Source: Heterodera schachtii (Eukaryota > Nematoda > Chromadorea > Rhabditida > Heteroderidae). From it: DNA of 64,000 bases. A model generated the notes under the pieces. That model did not search any database. It was not told the origin of the DNA and saw only the letters and a list, made by a program, of their open reading frames with translations. The stretch is taken from the NCBI GenBank assembly GCA_023374025.1, contig SIJG01000161.1, positions 110,279-174,278 of the forward strand, given 5' to 3'. This document shows positions 10,301 to 22,300 of the stretch, piece by piece (position 1 is the first letter of the stretch; each line of letters begins with the position of its first letter). Made by a program: the position numbers and the translations under genes.

Positions 10301-13300
10301 TGGTCACAAGTTTTAACCTCGCGGATACTTTTTGTTAATTTATAAATTAACAGCAATATATGTAAATTATCAAACACATAATTATTTTTTATTTCCATTA
10401 AATTAAAACTTTCTCGTTACTGACGTGTCATGTACTGGAAACGAAACGGATAAAGTCATAAAATTTAAATTTTAAATGCTATGTTATTAAGACTATTGTG
10501 AGTTACTGATAAATGAATTAAAATGATAATACATAATTTCATTTTTTAGACATGTAGGTGGCTAAAATATTCAATATAATTGTTCATTAATAATTTTTTT
10601 TATTGAGTTTTTTCTCGTATTTCAGAATTTTAAGTTATATATTAAGTATGTGATACTATAATTCTTTATATTTAATTTATTTTATAATTTCATAATTTTG
10701 TACTTTTTTATTGAATATGTTGTTTATTTCATGGAAGTGCAATTTTTATGCATTTATTATTTTATTTTACAAATTTTAATCTTCTAAATTTTCCAACTTG
10801 TGAATAATGGTAGATTTTTTATCACTTATGTCCGCTGCATATTCTTTAAAGTAAGTTTGATTAATTAATTACTTTAAATTTATTATAAAATGTAAATTTT
10901 TGATATTTTGTTTATTAATGTAATGAATTTTTATTTTTTGCTTGTTCTTTGCAAAGGCATGTCCCATGGACTGAACATTTCATTAAATCAAATAATTTTA
11001 GCTCTTTTAGTTAGTCCTTTAAGTTTTTTAAATGAATTATTGTTTATTTTAGTTTTTTTCATATGTATAATCAAATCGTAATTCATAAGCATTTGAAAAT
11101 TTATTTTTCTGATTGGTAGATCTTTTATTAATGAATAAAGAGTTAACGTAAAAATCTGCTATTTTAATAATTGAAATTAACGAAACAAACCATATTTAAA
11201 TTTAGTAAAATATTCAATTGAACTTGTTGTTTGACATGTAGTTCTTGAATATTTTTTTTGCTTAAGAGCCATCTTTTCGTAAAATTTTATTTTAATATTT
11301 TTTTTTATCTAATAAAACTTTTCTCAATTATTTTGAATCTGTTGTTAATTTTAATTCGATCATTTTATTAAATGATATAGTAAAACATTCGTCTATTTAG
11401 AAAAAAACAATAAAAGTTTCAGTTATTATTTTTTAACTTTGAATTTAATAATTGTATTTTTATAAGGAAGTTATTTTTTGACAATTAATACTGCAACTAC
11501 CCACCACAGGTCGCAACTTCAGCTTCTTCCCACTTTAAATATATTAGCGTCATCAATTTATATGTCTTTAAAAGGATTTAAATAATGTCCTTATTGGAAT
11601 ATGTCTATATTTGAATAGATTTTACACTCTTGAGGAAAAACAAACATTTTCGACGGCTGCATGCCGAACGCCCATCTAAATTATTGAAATACTTTCTTTT
11701 TAAAATTTATTTTATGACTAAAATTAATTTATGGATTCAATGTAATTTCTGGTAAAAATTTGAGAAATTAAAGTTCAAATAATTTCTGATTTGATTTTTT
11801 TATAATCTTATGCGAAAACGCAGTTTTATTTTTAATTGCTTAAATTTGTTTTTAATAAAAAAATTAATTGGTTATTTAAGTTATTTAAAAATCAATTTCT
11901 GTTTTGTCATAGGGGAATATAATTTTAAAATAAATGTTGATTATTTCTTAAATTTTAATTCAAAAAACATAAATTTATTATTTTAGTATTTTTTGCCGTT
12001 GAAAACTGACATTCATGAGATTAACACCAATCTTTAAATTTCTGTTGTTTATTGCAATTTATTTTATTTTAGGCATTTACAATTTATTTTTTGCCATTTG
12101 AGTTTCTGCATCGTGTGAGTTGTTTTTTATTGGTTTTCAATTATATTATATATACTTAATTATTTTGTTGCGTCAACAACTTTAATTATCGTTTATTTTA
12201 TTTTTAATAAATAAAAAATGTTTAATGTTTTTCATATTTAGTTTGAGATAAAAATCAACGAAATGTAATTGATTTTTATTTTATTTTACTTAATCCGGTC
12301 AAAAGCTATTCGTAAATTAATACGACATTAAGTGATTTCTATGTATTTCTTTCCAATTAAATTGCCAATAATAACTTTCCTTGCTTTAAAAATGAAGTTG
12401 GGATTTTCAGCGTTCTATTATTTTTTTAGATAACTTTTATATGATTATTTATATTCGTATTCCGATTATTTATGCATGTTCCAGGGCTTCATAATGTTAT
12501 TCAAAAGGTTCTCTCAGCAATAATGATTTTTCTTTTTATAAATTTACATTATTTTGTGATTTAATACATTCATTGAAGATTCAAAATGAATAATGCCAAT
12601 TTTTTTTTAGTTTTTAGTCAAAATCGGGTTTTTTACGCACAACAGCGCATAAATTGATTTTTCCATTTATTTTGAAATCCTCATTTTTGGCTTTTGACAA
12701 ATGAATAGATTTTTAAAAATAAAATTAAAACTTAATAATAATGTTTTTCTAATAATATAATTTGAATTTATTAATTTTTCAATAATTTATGTACTTATTT
12801 TAACTAAATTACTCCAAATTTTCAGCACTAAATTTAACTTAAAGAATAATTAAAAAAATAAAATAAAAGCAAAAACTGAAAATTGTCCAAATCAATATTT
12901 GAATAAATAAAAATTAAAAAATCTTATTACCATAAAATGTAAATTCAATAATAACAATTGGGTTGGAATAGTTCAAATATTTAATTATTAAAAACAGAAT
13001 TAACGATAAAAGCCTTCGCTGAGAAAATATATAAAAATATTATAAGGTGTAATCAATATTTTATGAACAAATAAAATTATAATTCTATATAAAAAACAGA
13101 AATGAATAAGCAAATAAAAAAACAATAATTATAAAATGGAATTAGCAACCGGTGAGGTTCTAGCACCCGCGGCAGCTGTGGATGAATTTTATATCGCCAT
13201 GGGAAGAAGCTAAAGCGTGTCACCATTTAAAATAATTTATAAGATTAAAACCAAAAAATTAAATCAAAACGAAAGGAAAAATATTTCACGAAAACAAAAA

Positions 13301-13529
13301 AATAAAACTTAAAAACCAAAAAAAAATGAAACGTAGATTTCTATTCGACTAAAACGAAATGATTTCCTGCGATTTATTTATAAAACATATTTTCAAAAAC
13401 AAACAAACAAAATTATAAGTTCTTTAGAAAAAAGAAAGGTATACAATAGATGCTTACAACAAATTAAAAACAACGTAGAACCAAATAAAAAAAACAAAAG
13501 AATAATACAAGATAAAATAAAATTCGAAC
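7337..13529. other. 6.2 kb AT-rich, T-rich-strand non-coding DNA
   Basis: No supportable gene. Open frames over 60 codons (8167-8370 and 10204-10398, minus) are low-complexity. The plus strand is visibly T-rich up to about 12830 and A-rich after it. Small GC-richer islands occur at about 11490-11530, 11650-11690 and 13135-13215, with no recognisable content. Confidence 0.65.
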
Positions 13530-13841
13530 ATTTTTTCTGATGAAGCCCCCACATTCATAGCCTTCAAAAATTTTATACAACCCAATAACCCTATTTCATG
13601 GCACTTAAGAACCCCCTTTGCCCCTTGGCGTGGCGGCCATTATGAACGCCTTATGTCATTGCTTAAATATCATCTGCGCCGAACATTTTCCTCTCGTTCT
13701 GCTCGTTCAGTATCGTTACAATTTCTCAACACTGTAATTATAGAAATTGAGTCCATAATAAACTCTCGACCCATAACGTTTTTGTCAAATAACCCTTTGA
13801 ATCCATTACCCCTTCCCCTATTGATTTCGTTCGTCCCTTAG
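13530..13841 (+). pseudogene. BEL/Pao integrase fragment
   Basis: Reading in the frame of the ATG at 13653 but starting upstream of it gives SDEAPTF (degenerate form of the SDNGTNF motif carrying the second catalytic Asp), then WHLRTPFAPWRGGHYERLM and later IEIESIINSRPITF. These are the conserved end of the BEL/Pao integrase core; the glutamate of the catalytic triad lies in the YERL block. The fragment has no start codon and begins directly at the truncation point. At about 13800-13815 the family-like reading moves to another frame by one base, so the printed frame ends artificially at 13841. Confidence 0.85.
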
Positions 13842-14629
13842 GATATGATTCAAATTTTCTTAATTCCTCCCTAAAATTTGTTTCAAATGTTCCGACAAAT
13901 AACCAAAGTACTCAGAAATACTTAATTGAAATGTGGGATTCAACTTCCGCCCTCACCAAAACCTTTTATTTCAAATGGAAATGGGAATATTTGCTTTCAC
14001 TTCGTGAGAAGGATAAAAAGCTTAAATTGACCAGCAAACGTTGTCCCCGAATTGATGAATTAGTATTAGTACACGCACCCGAAACTCCCCGTTTGATTTG
14101 GTCGATTGCAAAAATTTTGGAAATTTACAAAAATGAACTCAATCATCCCGACACCGCAAAATTGAAATTTCTTCTTACATTTTACAATTTCGTCCCGTCC
14201 TTTTCACTCCATCACAACCTCGCCTATAAAAGCACCATTTTGTCTCCAACTTCATCATTCAACAACAAACGATTTATGGGCAATATCTTCGGTCTTGGTT
14301 TTTCATTCAACATCAATCCACCATCCCAAAGAGAGACTACACCCATATCCGAGGCACATTGGATTTTGTTTGGATTCGTTTTTCTCTTATTTTTTCTATT
14401 GGCTATCCTCATTTTCTGTTTTTGGCGCCCAATTCTCCGTTGGTTTAATTCCCTGTCCATAAGTTTACATCAACCCGTTCCAATCCCTGGCCCATTGGAA
14501 GGACGGCCACAATCCCAGCCAGCCCCAAATACTGAACCCATAACTCATCAATCTGACCTGAGTCCCTATCGCTTAGAAAGGCCCCATTCTCCCTCTGCCA
14601 TTCCTCAGTTTATGTGCTTTTTATTGTAG
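13810..14629 (+). pseudogene. BEL/Pao post-integrase region joined to a membrane tail
   Basis: The frame continues the integrase after the frameshift: SPIDFVRP, then the block KWKWEYLLSLREKDKKLK and RIDELVLVHAPE, typical of the domain (DUF5641-like) closing BEL/Pao pol. Homology fades after about 14160. Further on, a hydrophobic stretch (about 14363-14430, WILFGFVFLLFFLLAILIF) is a clear transmembrane segment followed by a proline-rich, probably cytoplasmic tail, ending at TAG 14627-14629. In nematode BEL elements an envelope-like gene may follow pol, so a deletion that joined pol to the end of an env-like protein is a reasonable inference, though the glycoprotein domain itself is absent. Confidence 0.6.
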
Positions 14630-14675
14630 CCGCTCTGAATTGGTTCAACGTTCTAACCCTACCTTTCCCCGTTAA

Positions 14676-15602
14676 ATGGTGAAGAAAGCTACCCCCAAAC
14701 TTAATATTTCCTTTATTCACCAAATTCATAACCATTTAAATATTTCCTTAGCCAATCGCCCTATGTCTTCACCTAATTCTTCAAATATCCCCATGGAAAT
14801 TGATGCCTCCCCGAATTCCACTCCTCCCCCGGTTTTGGCCCAATCCCCCACTCTTGAATCATCTTTGTTTTTGTGCCAAAACGCTGAACACACCAGTGAA
14901 CTGCTTGAACATGACAACTCTTCCACCGGCACCATTTACTCGTCCTTCCCCAACACGGCACCGACTACCCCAAAAAATGACGAACTAGAATTTGTAGTCA
15001 CCATAAACGACTCTTCTTCGGAGCTTTTGCCAGCCGAAGAAACGACGACGCCTCGTCCGAGAGTGTGCGGTCCGTCGATCGACTTGACTCAACGTAAAAT
15101 CGAAGTGGTAACCGGTGTTAGCAATTCACATTTTGGGCCTAATTTAAATCCATCAAAACCCCATAAATTTGCCCGTCATGTCCGTCGTCCTCTGCTGGTG
15201 TCACGCGTTCGAATCGATGACTCCGGCCATGTGCAGCCACTTGCAGAACAGAGGCGAAGAACCGGATGGAAATCGCTGGCGATGCCAATGCAACGGAAGC
15301 CTGTCTCCTTGAATTCGATAAGATTCTCATCCCCTCCCCGTTCTAAACTCGCGCCGCGGAGTGTCGCGTTTAGCGAAAAATTGCCTAATTCTTCCGGTGT
15401 CCCCCAGTACCGACCCCAAGTTCCATCGACTTCCGGTGTCCCCCAGTACCGACCCCAAGTTACATCGAATTATCCCCAAAACCCATTGTTAATTCCGTTG
15501 ATTCCGACGCCCTTTCCATTGTCCCCTGCTATTACCCTTTTTCCCGTCCCCGCTCCGCAAATTTCAAATACTTCGATCCATTCATCCCACCACTGCCGAT
15601 GA
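14676..15602 (+). CDS. Pro/Ser-rich ORF of the BEL/Pao remnant, function unknown
   Basis: An intact 308-codon ORF starts at an ATG directly preceded by an in-frame TAA (14673-14675). Composition is Pro, Ser and Thr-rich, predicted disordered, with a basic middle region (HKFARHVRRPLLVSRVRID and AEQRRRTGWK). Two 13-residue tandem repeats containing SGVPQYRPQV lie near residues 239-264. No domain is recognised. It follows the pol remnant by 47 bp, in another frame, and shares its higher GC content, so it probably belongs to the same element (accessory, or end of an env-like protein) rather than to the host. It could also be an old frame preserved by chance. Confidence 0.45.
   Translation: MVKKATPKLNISFIHQIHNHLNISLANRPMSSPNSSNIPMEIDASPNSTPPPVLAQSPTLESSLFLCQNAEHTSELLEHDNSSTGTIYSSFPNTAPTTPKNDELEFVVTINDSSSELLPAEETTTPRPRVCGPSIDLTQRKIEVVTGVSNSHFGPNLNPSKPHKFARHVRRPLLVSRVRIDDSGHVQPLAEQRRRTGWKSLAMPMQRKPVSLNSIRFSSPPRSKLAPRSVAFSEKLPNSSGVPQYRPQVPSTSGVPQYRPQVTSNYPQNPLLIPLIPTPFPLSPAITLFPVPAPQISNTSIHSSHHCR
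15391..15468 (+). repeat. 39-bp tandem duplication, two copies
   Basis: The unit starting CTTCCGGTGTCCCCCAGTAC occurs at 15391 and again at 15430, differing near the end. Because 39 is a multiple of three the ORF stays open and encodes two 13-residue repeats. Confidence 0.9.
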
Positions 15603-15990
15603 TGCATTCGACTAAGTGCCTTTTCCGTATGTTTTGAGGTGTTAGCACTGATGCTTGCCATCACCTCGTTCCCACGCTCCCCCTTTTTTTTGTTTCCCGA
15701 TCGCTCAATGACGGAGTCCCCGCCCCCCTTTCCCCCCCACCCCTTTTTTTTGCTTCACATAATCACTTCTCTTGTCTTGGTTAATTGGAAAAAATAAAGA
15801 AAAATCCCAAAATTGGGTAAGCATGTCGCGTCCATAAGCGGTTCGAAGTAAATTGTTCTAATTGAGTCAAAAAATCGAGTTTGGTATTCACTGTTGCATT
15901 TCCTAGTCGCCCCCCCCCCTTTTTTTGGATTTCCCCTTCCCATTTTCCCATCTTCCAAATTATCCCAAAGTGTACCAAATTCGACACTTA
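15603..15990. other. C- and T-homopolymer-rich segment, possible 3' LTR
   Basis: Runs of 7-10 C followed by 6-8 T recur at about 15681, 15724, 15735 and 15909. Overlapping frames on both strands are shadows. Position after the BEL/Pao ORFs makes an LTR or 3' UTR plausible but unproven. A-rich host-like DNA resumes at about 16000. Confidence 0.4.
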
Positions 15991-16805
15991 TTTCGGTATA
16001 TAGCAAATTTTGGCATAAAAATTTTATGAGCATTTTTAATAAGTAAAAAATGAACTAATCATTCAGTTACAAATTGTTTTTTCAAAAGAAATAATTATTG
16101 GCAATTTAAAAACATTTTATTTATTTATAAAATTTTACAACGAGATTCTTTTGATTATAATTTTGTATATAAATGTGAAACATTGTTTTTGCTAATTTAA
16201 TTTATGACATTATAGTTTGTATTCTATTTAAAAATTAATCATTTTTTTTATTTAGTTTTTTTTTAAATTAGATACAGCATTAATGCTTATCTTTTATTTT
16301 ATTCCTCGCAGCGTTCGTATTCTTAATCTTAAATTTCTTAAACATATTTATGATTATTCTACAGATCATATATATTTATTTGATTGTTTTATTCATGGTT
16401 TATAATAATTAATTATTTGCGGAATTTAATTTTCAATTTTATTTATTTAAATTTATCATTTAATGTATCATATATGAACTTTCTTTAAAACTCTGTTTTA
16501 GTGACGAATTTGAAAACAATTATAATTGCACAAATGACCTTGGTATATCTTTTATATTTTTTAGGCGCAATTATTTTGTGTATATTTATTATTATATAAT
16601 TTTTTCATTTCTCATTGAAAGCATAATTGATGTGTTTAGAGCTGAAAATGCCTTCGGTGCTCAAAATGAATTCTCTCGTTGGAATTCTATGCGATTTTAA
16701 CAAATGCGAACCTCACGAGCTATCTGAAATTTTACGCCAGCGGAAGAAATAGAATTTGAAATTTTTGAGAAGACACGTTCTAATAACGAGACACCTTAGG
16801 CACAA
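15991..16805. other. AT-rich spacer
   Basis: No coding signal from 15991 to 16620. Positions 16630-16800 are slightly GC-richer and lie just beyond the truncated end of the polymerase pseudogene. They could be decayed sequence from the same element, but no motif can be read. Confidence 0.5.
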
Positions 16806-17075
16806 TCAGTTTATTTCACCGGATAACATCGCATTTAATGGGTCCGGCAAATCAATCGGGTAAGCTGTACCGTAATTCACTGACGGGTACAGACTCACAA
16901 TGTCATAAACACTAAGCTTTTTCTTCTCATCCGATTTCGCAAACAATTTCATCGGCCCGGTCCTCCCTCCCGCATAAGCCATCCGCGGATCAATCGGCCC
17001 CTTCTCATTCCCTCTGTCGTCGAAGAAGACACGCATTTCTTCATTCTTTTTCAATTCCTTCTCAATTTGACAACC

Positions 17076-17118
17076 CTAAAAATCCGGAGATAAAAATGCA
17101 ATTGTCAAATAAACCTAC
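17076..17118 (-). other. 43-bp intron in the polymerase pseudogene
   Basis: On the minus strand the exon ending in EEVW is followed by GTAGGTTT; the intron ends TTTTTAG before a codon-phase-0 exon reading GCQIEKELKK. Removing it rejoins the two polymerase frames. Very short introns of this kind are typical of nematodes. Confidence 0.8.
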
Positions 17119-17673
17119 CCAAACTTCTTCGACCTCCAAACTTTTCCGGAGCTCCGCCAATCTCTCCTGAGTTTCATCGTTCAATTCCTGGGCCGTTCTT
17201 CCTCCAATCAATTCCGCTGCCGAGTCATAACAATTCAAACATCCGTGTATGTAGCATCCCATAACCTCAATGCACTTGTGCCTACCTCCCTCATTTGCAA
17301 TAAATCCATCCAATTTAAATTTTCAAGTTTCGACTTCTCTTCCATTTCCCGCGTGCCGTATCTCAGTTTCATCCCTCTTGCTCCTCCACTCCAAATACTT
17401 AATGGCCATCACACTGGCCCGGTCACACCGCTCATATCCCTTCTCCGGCACAATCGATAACTGCTCCGTCAACAAAAACATTGCCTTAATAATATTCATC
17501 GCGACTCCTGCATTCGTACAACTCCTTGGCAACGGGTCAAATCCCTTCGTAATGTCATTAATCAATATTCTTCTAAACTCAATAATCGATAACAGCAATA
17601 TCTCCGTGTCGTTTCTGCAATAATTTTTAATTCGTGATCCAAATAAAAGGGCGTCTCCTTGTTTTCGTTATAC

Positions 17674-17714
17674 CTGAAAAAGAATTATATTTCTAAATTA
17701 ATTTTATTTCTTAC
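17674..17714 (-). other. 41-bp intron in the polymerase pseudogene
   Basis: Donor GTAAGA at 17714 and acceptor TTTTTCAG at 17674 on the minus strand. Splicing joins FEKW to YNENKETPFYLD and preserves the frame, a strong match to nematode splice consensus. Confidence 0.85.
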
Positions 17715-18010
17715 CATTTTTCGAATTTTGCAAATTTTTCCTTATTGATCGATCCCGGCGAATAGTCCTCTATTGGTGGCAGATGTTCTAATCGTATTCC
17801 ATAATGTTCTTTCTTGTTGTAATAATACGGGAAAAGCGGCTTGTCCTCACGTCCCAAATTAAATGTCGCCTTCAGCGACTCAAGCTTCACCGGCATCAAT
17901 AAACACGAGTCTCTCCATATCAGCATTGAATGTTTCTTCGAATTTTTCACTTTGAATTCATAAATTTTTAGTCCATATATAAATTTCAATAAAACAAATA
18001 TAATTTTCAA

Positions 18011-18900
18011 AACGTCATCATGCCTAATATTTTACCCCATTAATATTTGTTTGATTTCATTATTCACAATGACAAACTTTAAATTTTTGTTGCATTTTGT
18101 CTATATTCAATTTAATAAAAATTAAAATGTAAATTTGTATTATTACTATATTTTCCAAGAAATTATTCCATTTAACCCAATTTATTTAAATTTTAAATTT
18201 ATTTACCTTTATGTTTTACTAAAATATTTAAATCTTTGTTTTTTTACTTATTATTTAAAATAACCGGTTTTGTTGTATGAAAGCTGTGCGGAATATCAAA
18301 TTTGGATTTATACTTTTTTTTTAAAAATTTAATACCTCCTATATGAAATTTGTTTTTGTTTTTTTTTAAATTTTGACTACATAGAATTTTAGTATATTTA
18401 ATTTTACAGTTAATTTCCTTAAAATATTGTATGTTTTAATTTTTTATTTCTTATAATTTAAATTTTTATAAATTAATTTTCCTGAATGTTATATTAATTT
18501 AATTGAATTTTCATTTTATTTAATTAATTATATTATTTTTATTGAAGCAAAACTGTAAACATTTTTTACAAATAAATAATTGAATATTCCCATTTCCGAT
18601 CCATCAAGATAAGTCAAGTTACTTATTTAACATTTTTTTTAAATTCAACTTCCATTTCGAGAATTAATTTGATCCATCATTTAACATTTCTAGAAATATT
18701 GTTTGGTTATTCTGATGTCTACTTTTTCACATTAAGAACATTAATATTCTTTGAAATTATTATTTTTTTTACATTTTACTATTTTTTGGTGAAATTCGAC
18801 TTTATATATTTCAAATATTTAAAAATATCAAATTTAAAATTTTTAGGGTTTGTTTTAAACAAAATTAAAATAATGTTTAAAAAGAAGAAAAGCATAAAAA
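18011..18900. other. AT-rich non-coding DNA
   Basis: No gene was seen. The 111-codon plus frame 18669-19004 is Phe/Ile/Leu-rich, without homology, and overlaps the GTCTCG inverted repeat, so it was not called. Confidence 0.6.
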
Positions 18901-18901
18901 T

Positions 18902-19350
18902 TGTCGAGACTCGAGACCGAGACTTTTTTACACTCCTAATGATTGGCTTTTGGTTAACTTCTATTTTTATAAATTTAAGGTCCTTTTTTGTTAAGTTTTG
19001 TTGACATATGCGTGGTCCAGTGGGTTGTGTCCTTGGTTCTGTTCCTTATTTTTAAATGGTGTAAAAAAGTCAATCATATGAAAAGGAAAAATGGATGGTA
19101 GCTTAAATTTGAAAAAAGTAAAATTAGTAAGAAAAACCCTAAAAAACTTTGATTTTTATCAATTTTTAAGTGTGTAAGAAAATTTTTTGGAAATAGTCTC
19201 GGTCTCGAGTCTCGACTCGAGAAAAGTCTCGGGTTTTTTGGGTCTCGGTCTCGGTATCGAGTCGCGGGGTCAAGTCTCGGAATCGGTCTCCAGTCTCGGG
19301 GTCAAGTTTCGGTCTCGGTCTCGAGTCTCGGGAAATTTTCGGTCTCGAGC
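18902..19350. repeat. GTCTCG repeat with inverted outlying copy
   Basis: Positions 19196-19350 consist of degenerate units of GTCTCG and CGAGTC. A single copy at 18902-18922 is a perfect 21-bp reverse complement of 19196-19216. Inside the loop, GACTTTTTTACAC (18920-18932) is also a perfect reverse complement of 19060-19072. The arrangement resembles a small foldback element. The Ser/Arg-rich frame across it is an artefact. Confidence 0.75.
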
Positions 19351-22300
19351 AGGACTATCTTTTATGCACTTCTCTTCTCACCATTACTGCCCATCTCATA
19401 ATACACACCCTCCATTCTTCATCTGATGAGCTTAATTAATATTACATAATTTATTCATTTGCCAATAATTTTAATGACTTCGATTTTGTTTCCTTTTGGT
19501 CCTAGTTTAGTACAGCTGACTTCAAAGTTATTACGAATGTGTTTTTTGTTTTATGAGTATTAAGTGTTTTACTAATTTGTAATTTAACTCCATTATTTCA
19601 TTTATTTTATAATTTTCATGTTTTGTTTTTAAAATTAAGATAATTTTGTAAGATTTCAATTCTAAAGTAATGAAATTTTATATTCTCAATTTTTTTGTGA
19701 ACTCCCTGTTTTATCATTCTGTCTCGATTTGTTAATAAAATTAGATTTAGTAAATTTCGTTTAAATGGTTTTTTCTCTCATGTATCCGTGTGTTTACTTA
19801 TTTTTTACATTATAATTTTACTTCATTTTTCGCTATCATTGAATTTATAAAAATTTTAATGATAAGGTGAATATATTTATTTATGTTGTGATATTTTTTT
19901 ATCAAAAAGATTATTGGGATGTTGCATTCAAACTCCGTTTCATCCGAATGTGTCGCTTCGTCTTTTGATTAAATTATCATTATAATATTAATTTCTTTTT
20001 TTTAAATTCTCCATTTTTATTTTTTTGTTGTGAAAAAAGGAATATTTTTGCTATTTTCTTGATAAAGCTCTTTTTTCTTTTCTTCAAGTATATAAATTAT
20101 AATAAAACATCTTTTTTTTTGGTTATTTGTAATAATTATACTCTTTTATTAACCTGTTGTCCACGGTTGAAGTTGCCGCTAATAAAATGCAATATGTTGT
20201 TTACTCTAATTTTTTATTATTTTAAAATGATAAATTTTTGTTTAATTAAGTGTTTGCATAAATGTTTACTAAAAAATGCTTATTAATATGTGTTTTAATT
20301 GAATAATATATTTTTTATAATTAATTGTCACGATTTTTTATAATAATACTGTTAATGGTATATATTTGAGTATTGGTCTTTTCTTCATTTTTAAATATTA
20401 TTATTTCTCTCTCATAAATTAAAATAATTTTTAATTTAAATTATTAAATATTAAATTTCGTTAATGCTTATATAATTTTAACTATATTTATTGCTCATGT
20501 CAGGAGTATTGTTTCATTTGAAATAAGATAGCAACTAATATCAAGTCAAAATGGTTCAGATTTTTATTAATTGTTATAATTTTAATTAATTTTAAATGGG
20601 AGAAAGAGCTTTTAATTGGTAAAATATTTTTTTCTAAATTATTTGTCACTGTTATTTTATTTTTTATTTTAATAAATTATCCTTGGCAAGTTTAAAATCG
20701 ATTTTTCCTCCGGTTTTTTACTTTTTATAATAAATCGCATTAATTAATTTATATTTTTTTTGGTTATTTTTATAATAATTAAATTTTCATTCAAATTATA
20801 AAAATAATTACATAATCCTTTAGGCAAAATGTACGTTAAGTAACGAGCATATCATTACAACATTAAATTAAGGTGCATTTGAATTTTATTTTTTTTAATT
20901 CTATGAATTATTAGTAAACCGAAGTTAAATAGTCAGTACTTTTATATTAATCATTTAAATTGAATAAAGGTAATCTTTTACATTATTTTTAATATAGTTT
21001 TATAAATTTATATTAATATCGTTGTTAACTATTTAACTTTAATTACTTTAAGTAACGAGGATATCATTACTACATTAAATTAAATAATTATTATTTTTCT
21101 AGATTGTTATTGTTCATAGTTATTTTGATTATTTTATATATTTAATTAAAGAATTTTCTCATTTTTATTTTTTATTTTCATTTGCTTTTATGTCATATCA
21201 AATACTTTTTTCGTATAATCAGTTTTATATTATTAATTACTTGTGAATCTCTCAGGCGTTTATGGGGTGTTTAACGTGAACACTAAATAAAATTTAACTT
21301 TTAGATGACAAATAAATAATAAAATTAATTTACTCGAATAGGTTAAAGACATGGTATTGCAAATCCTTGAGGAAATTTCATTTAAATGGTTTCGAATTTT
21401 AAAAATTTATTTTACATTATTGTTTTAAGGTTCTAAATTATTTGCATTTTTATTTTAATTTAATTTAATCAATATTCGAATTTTTATTAGTTATTTTTTT
21501 AACTTCAACATTCAATTATGAGTTTTTCATATAGAATTTTTGAAAAAATAATAATATGAAAGTTTTAATTTTTTTATGTACATTCCTTATAAAGAGAGAT
21601 AGGTGAATACGTAAATGCTAGTGCTTTTGTTGCGGAAAATTTTGAAAATAAAATTTGAAACGAAATATTTGAACTTGAGCGATAAATTCACTATGCTGCA
21701 TTTAGTTTATGTTTTATTTTATTATTTTAGCAGATAAATATTTTAAAATATATTTACATGTAAAATGACAATATTTGATATAACATTGGTTCTTTCATAT
21801 AATTAATAAATACATTCTTAGGGGAGAAATAAATATATTAAAAAAATTTACTAAAAATATGACGAAAATATAACTTTTAATTTTTTGTGTTATATGAAGG
21901 TTCAAATTAATGAATATTTTTCGATTTAGTTCCTAGTTTAGTTATTTATTTTTAATTTTATAGATTTGTTCTCTTAACCCGAAATAATTATTAATTTTTC
22001 ATGTGTAAGTTTGTTGCATAAAAAGGAATCAATTTCTTCTGAGAAATGAATTACTTTTTAAATTAGATCAATGTGTGTGTTTGGTGGAATTGCGAGGGGA
22101 TAAAATTAATAATTGTAAAATTAAGAAAAGCGATAATAAAATTGAAGTTTGCAAATAACCGTGGTTGAATTAATCATGATAATAAAAAGACAATTAATTT
22201 GCCAATCATGCAAAAAAAAAATTCGAATATTAAACAATTATTCTATGCAACTTTTTTCAATTAAAAATGATTTAAAGGATTCTTAACATCTAATAGTTTT

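Larger units (their letters stand above)
13530..15660 (+). mobile_element. BEL/Pao LTR retrotransposon, 5'-truncated remnant
   Basis: The segment keeps the end of the pol polyprotein (second half of integrase, then the domain normally following it), a hydrophobic membrane segment with a Pro-rich tail, and a Pro/Ser-rich ORF. Composition changes abruptly from A-rich filler to about 45% GC at about 13530. Protease, RT, RNase H, the start of integrase and the 5' LTR are not in the window. A 3' LTR may begin near TGTTAGCACTGATGC at about 15641, but no partner copy is available to prove it. Frameshifts show it is dead. Confidence 0.8.
16806..18010 (-). pseudogene. DNA polymerase B (protein-primed, viral/organellar type) remnant
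   Basis: Exonuclease and early polymerase region of a family B DNA polymerase like those of Polinton/Maverick elements and linear plasmids. In transcription order: WRDSCLLMPVKLESL (Exo II region), YCRNDTEIL (Exo III), a Cys-rich GCYIHGCLNCY insert, DPRMAYAGGRTGP, and motif A YDIVSLYPSVNY. Two introns are evident (17674-17714 and 17076-17118). Three faults mark it as dead: a one-base loss in the T5 run 17624-17628 (minus-strand A run) between the second exon start and YCRND; an in-frame TGA at 17323-17325 between GREVET and KFKLDGF; and loss of everything after motif A, including the polymerase B and C motifs. The 5' end is also missing. Confidence 0.88.

Noticed and set aside
13135..13212. 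25-codon frame beginning MELATGEVLAPAAAVDEF
   Set aside because: Good composition, but isolated, too short, and without splice or family support.
14224..15664. Minus-strand and alternative-frame ORFs over the BEL/Pao remnant
   Set aside because: Shadows of the higher-GC coding region, without family features.
18669..19004. 111-codon hydrophobic ORF that could be a membrane protein
   Set aside because: Phe/Ile/Lys composition is typical of random AT-rich frames, it lacks homology, and it overlaps the GTCTCG inverted repeat.
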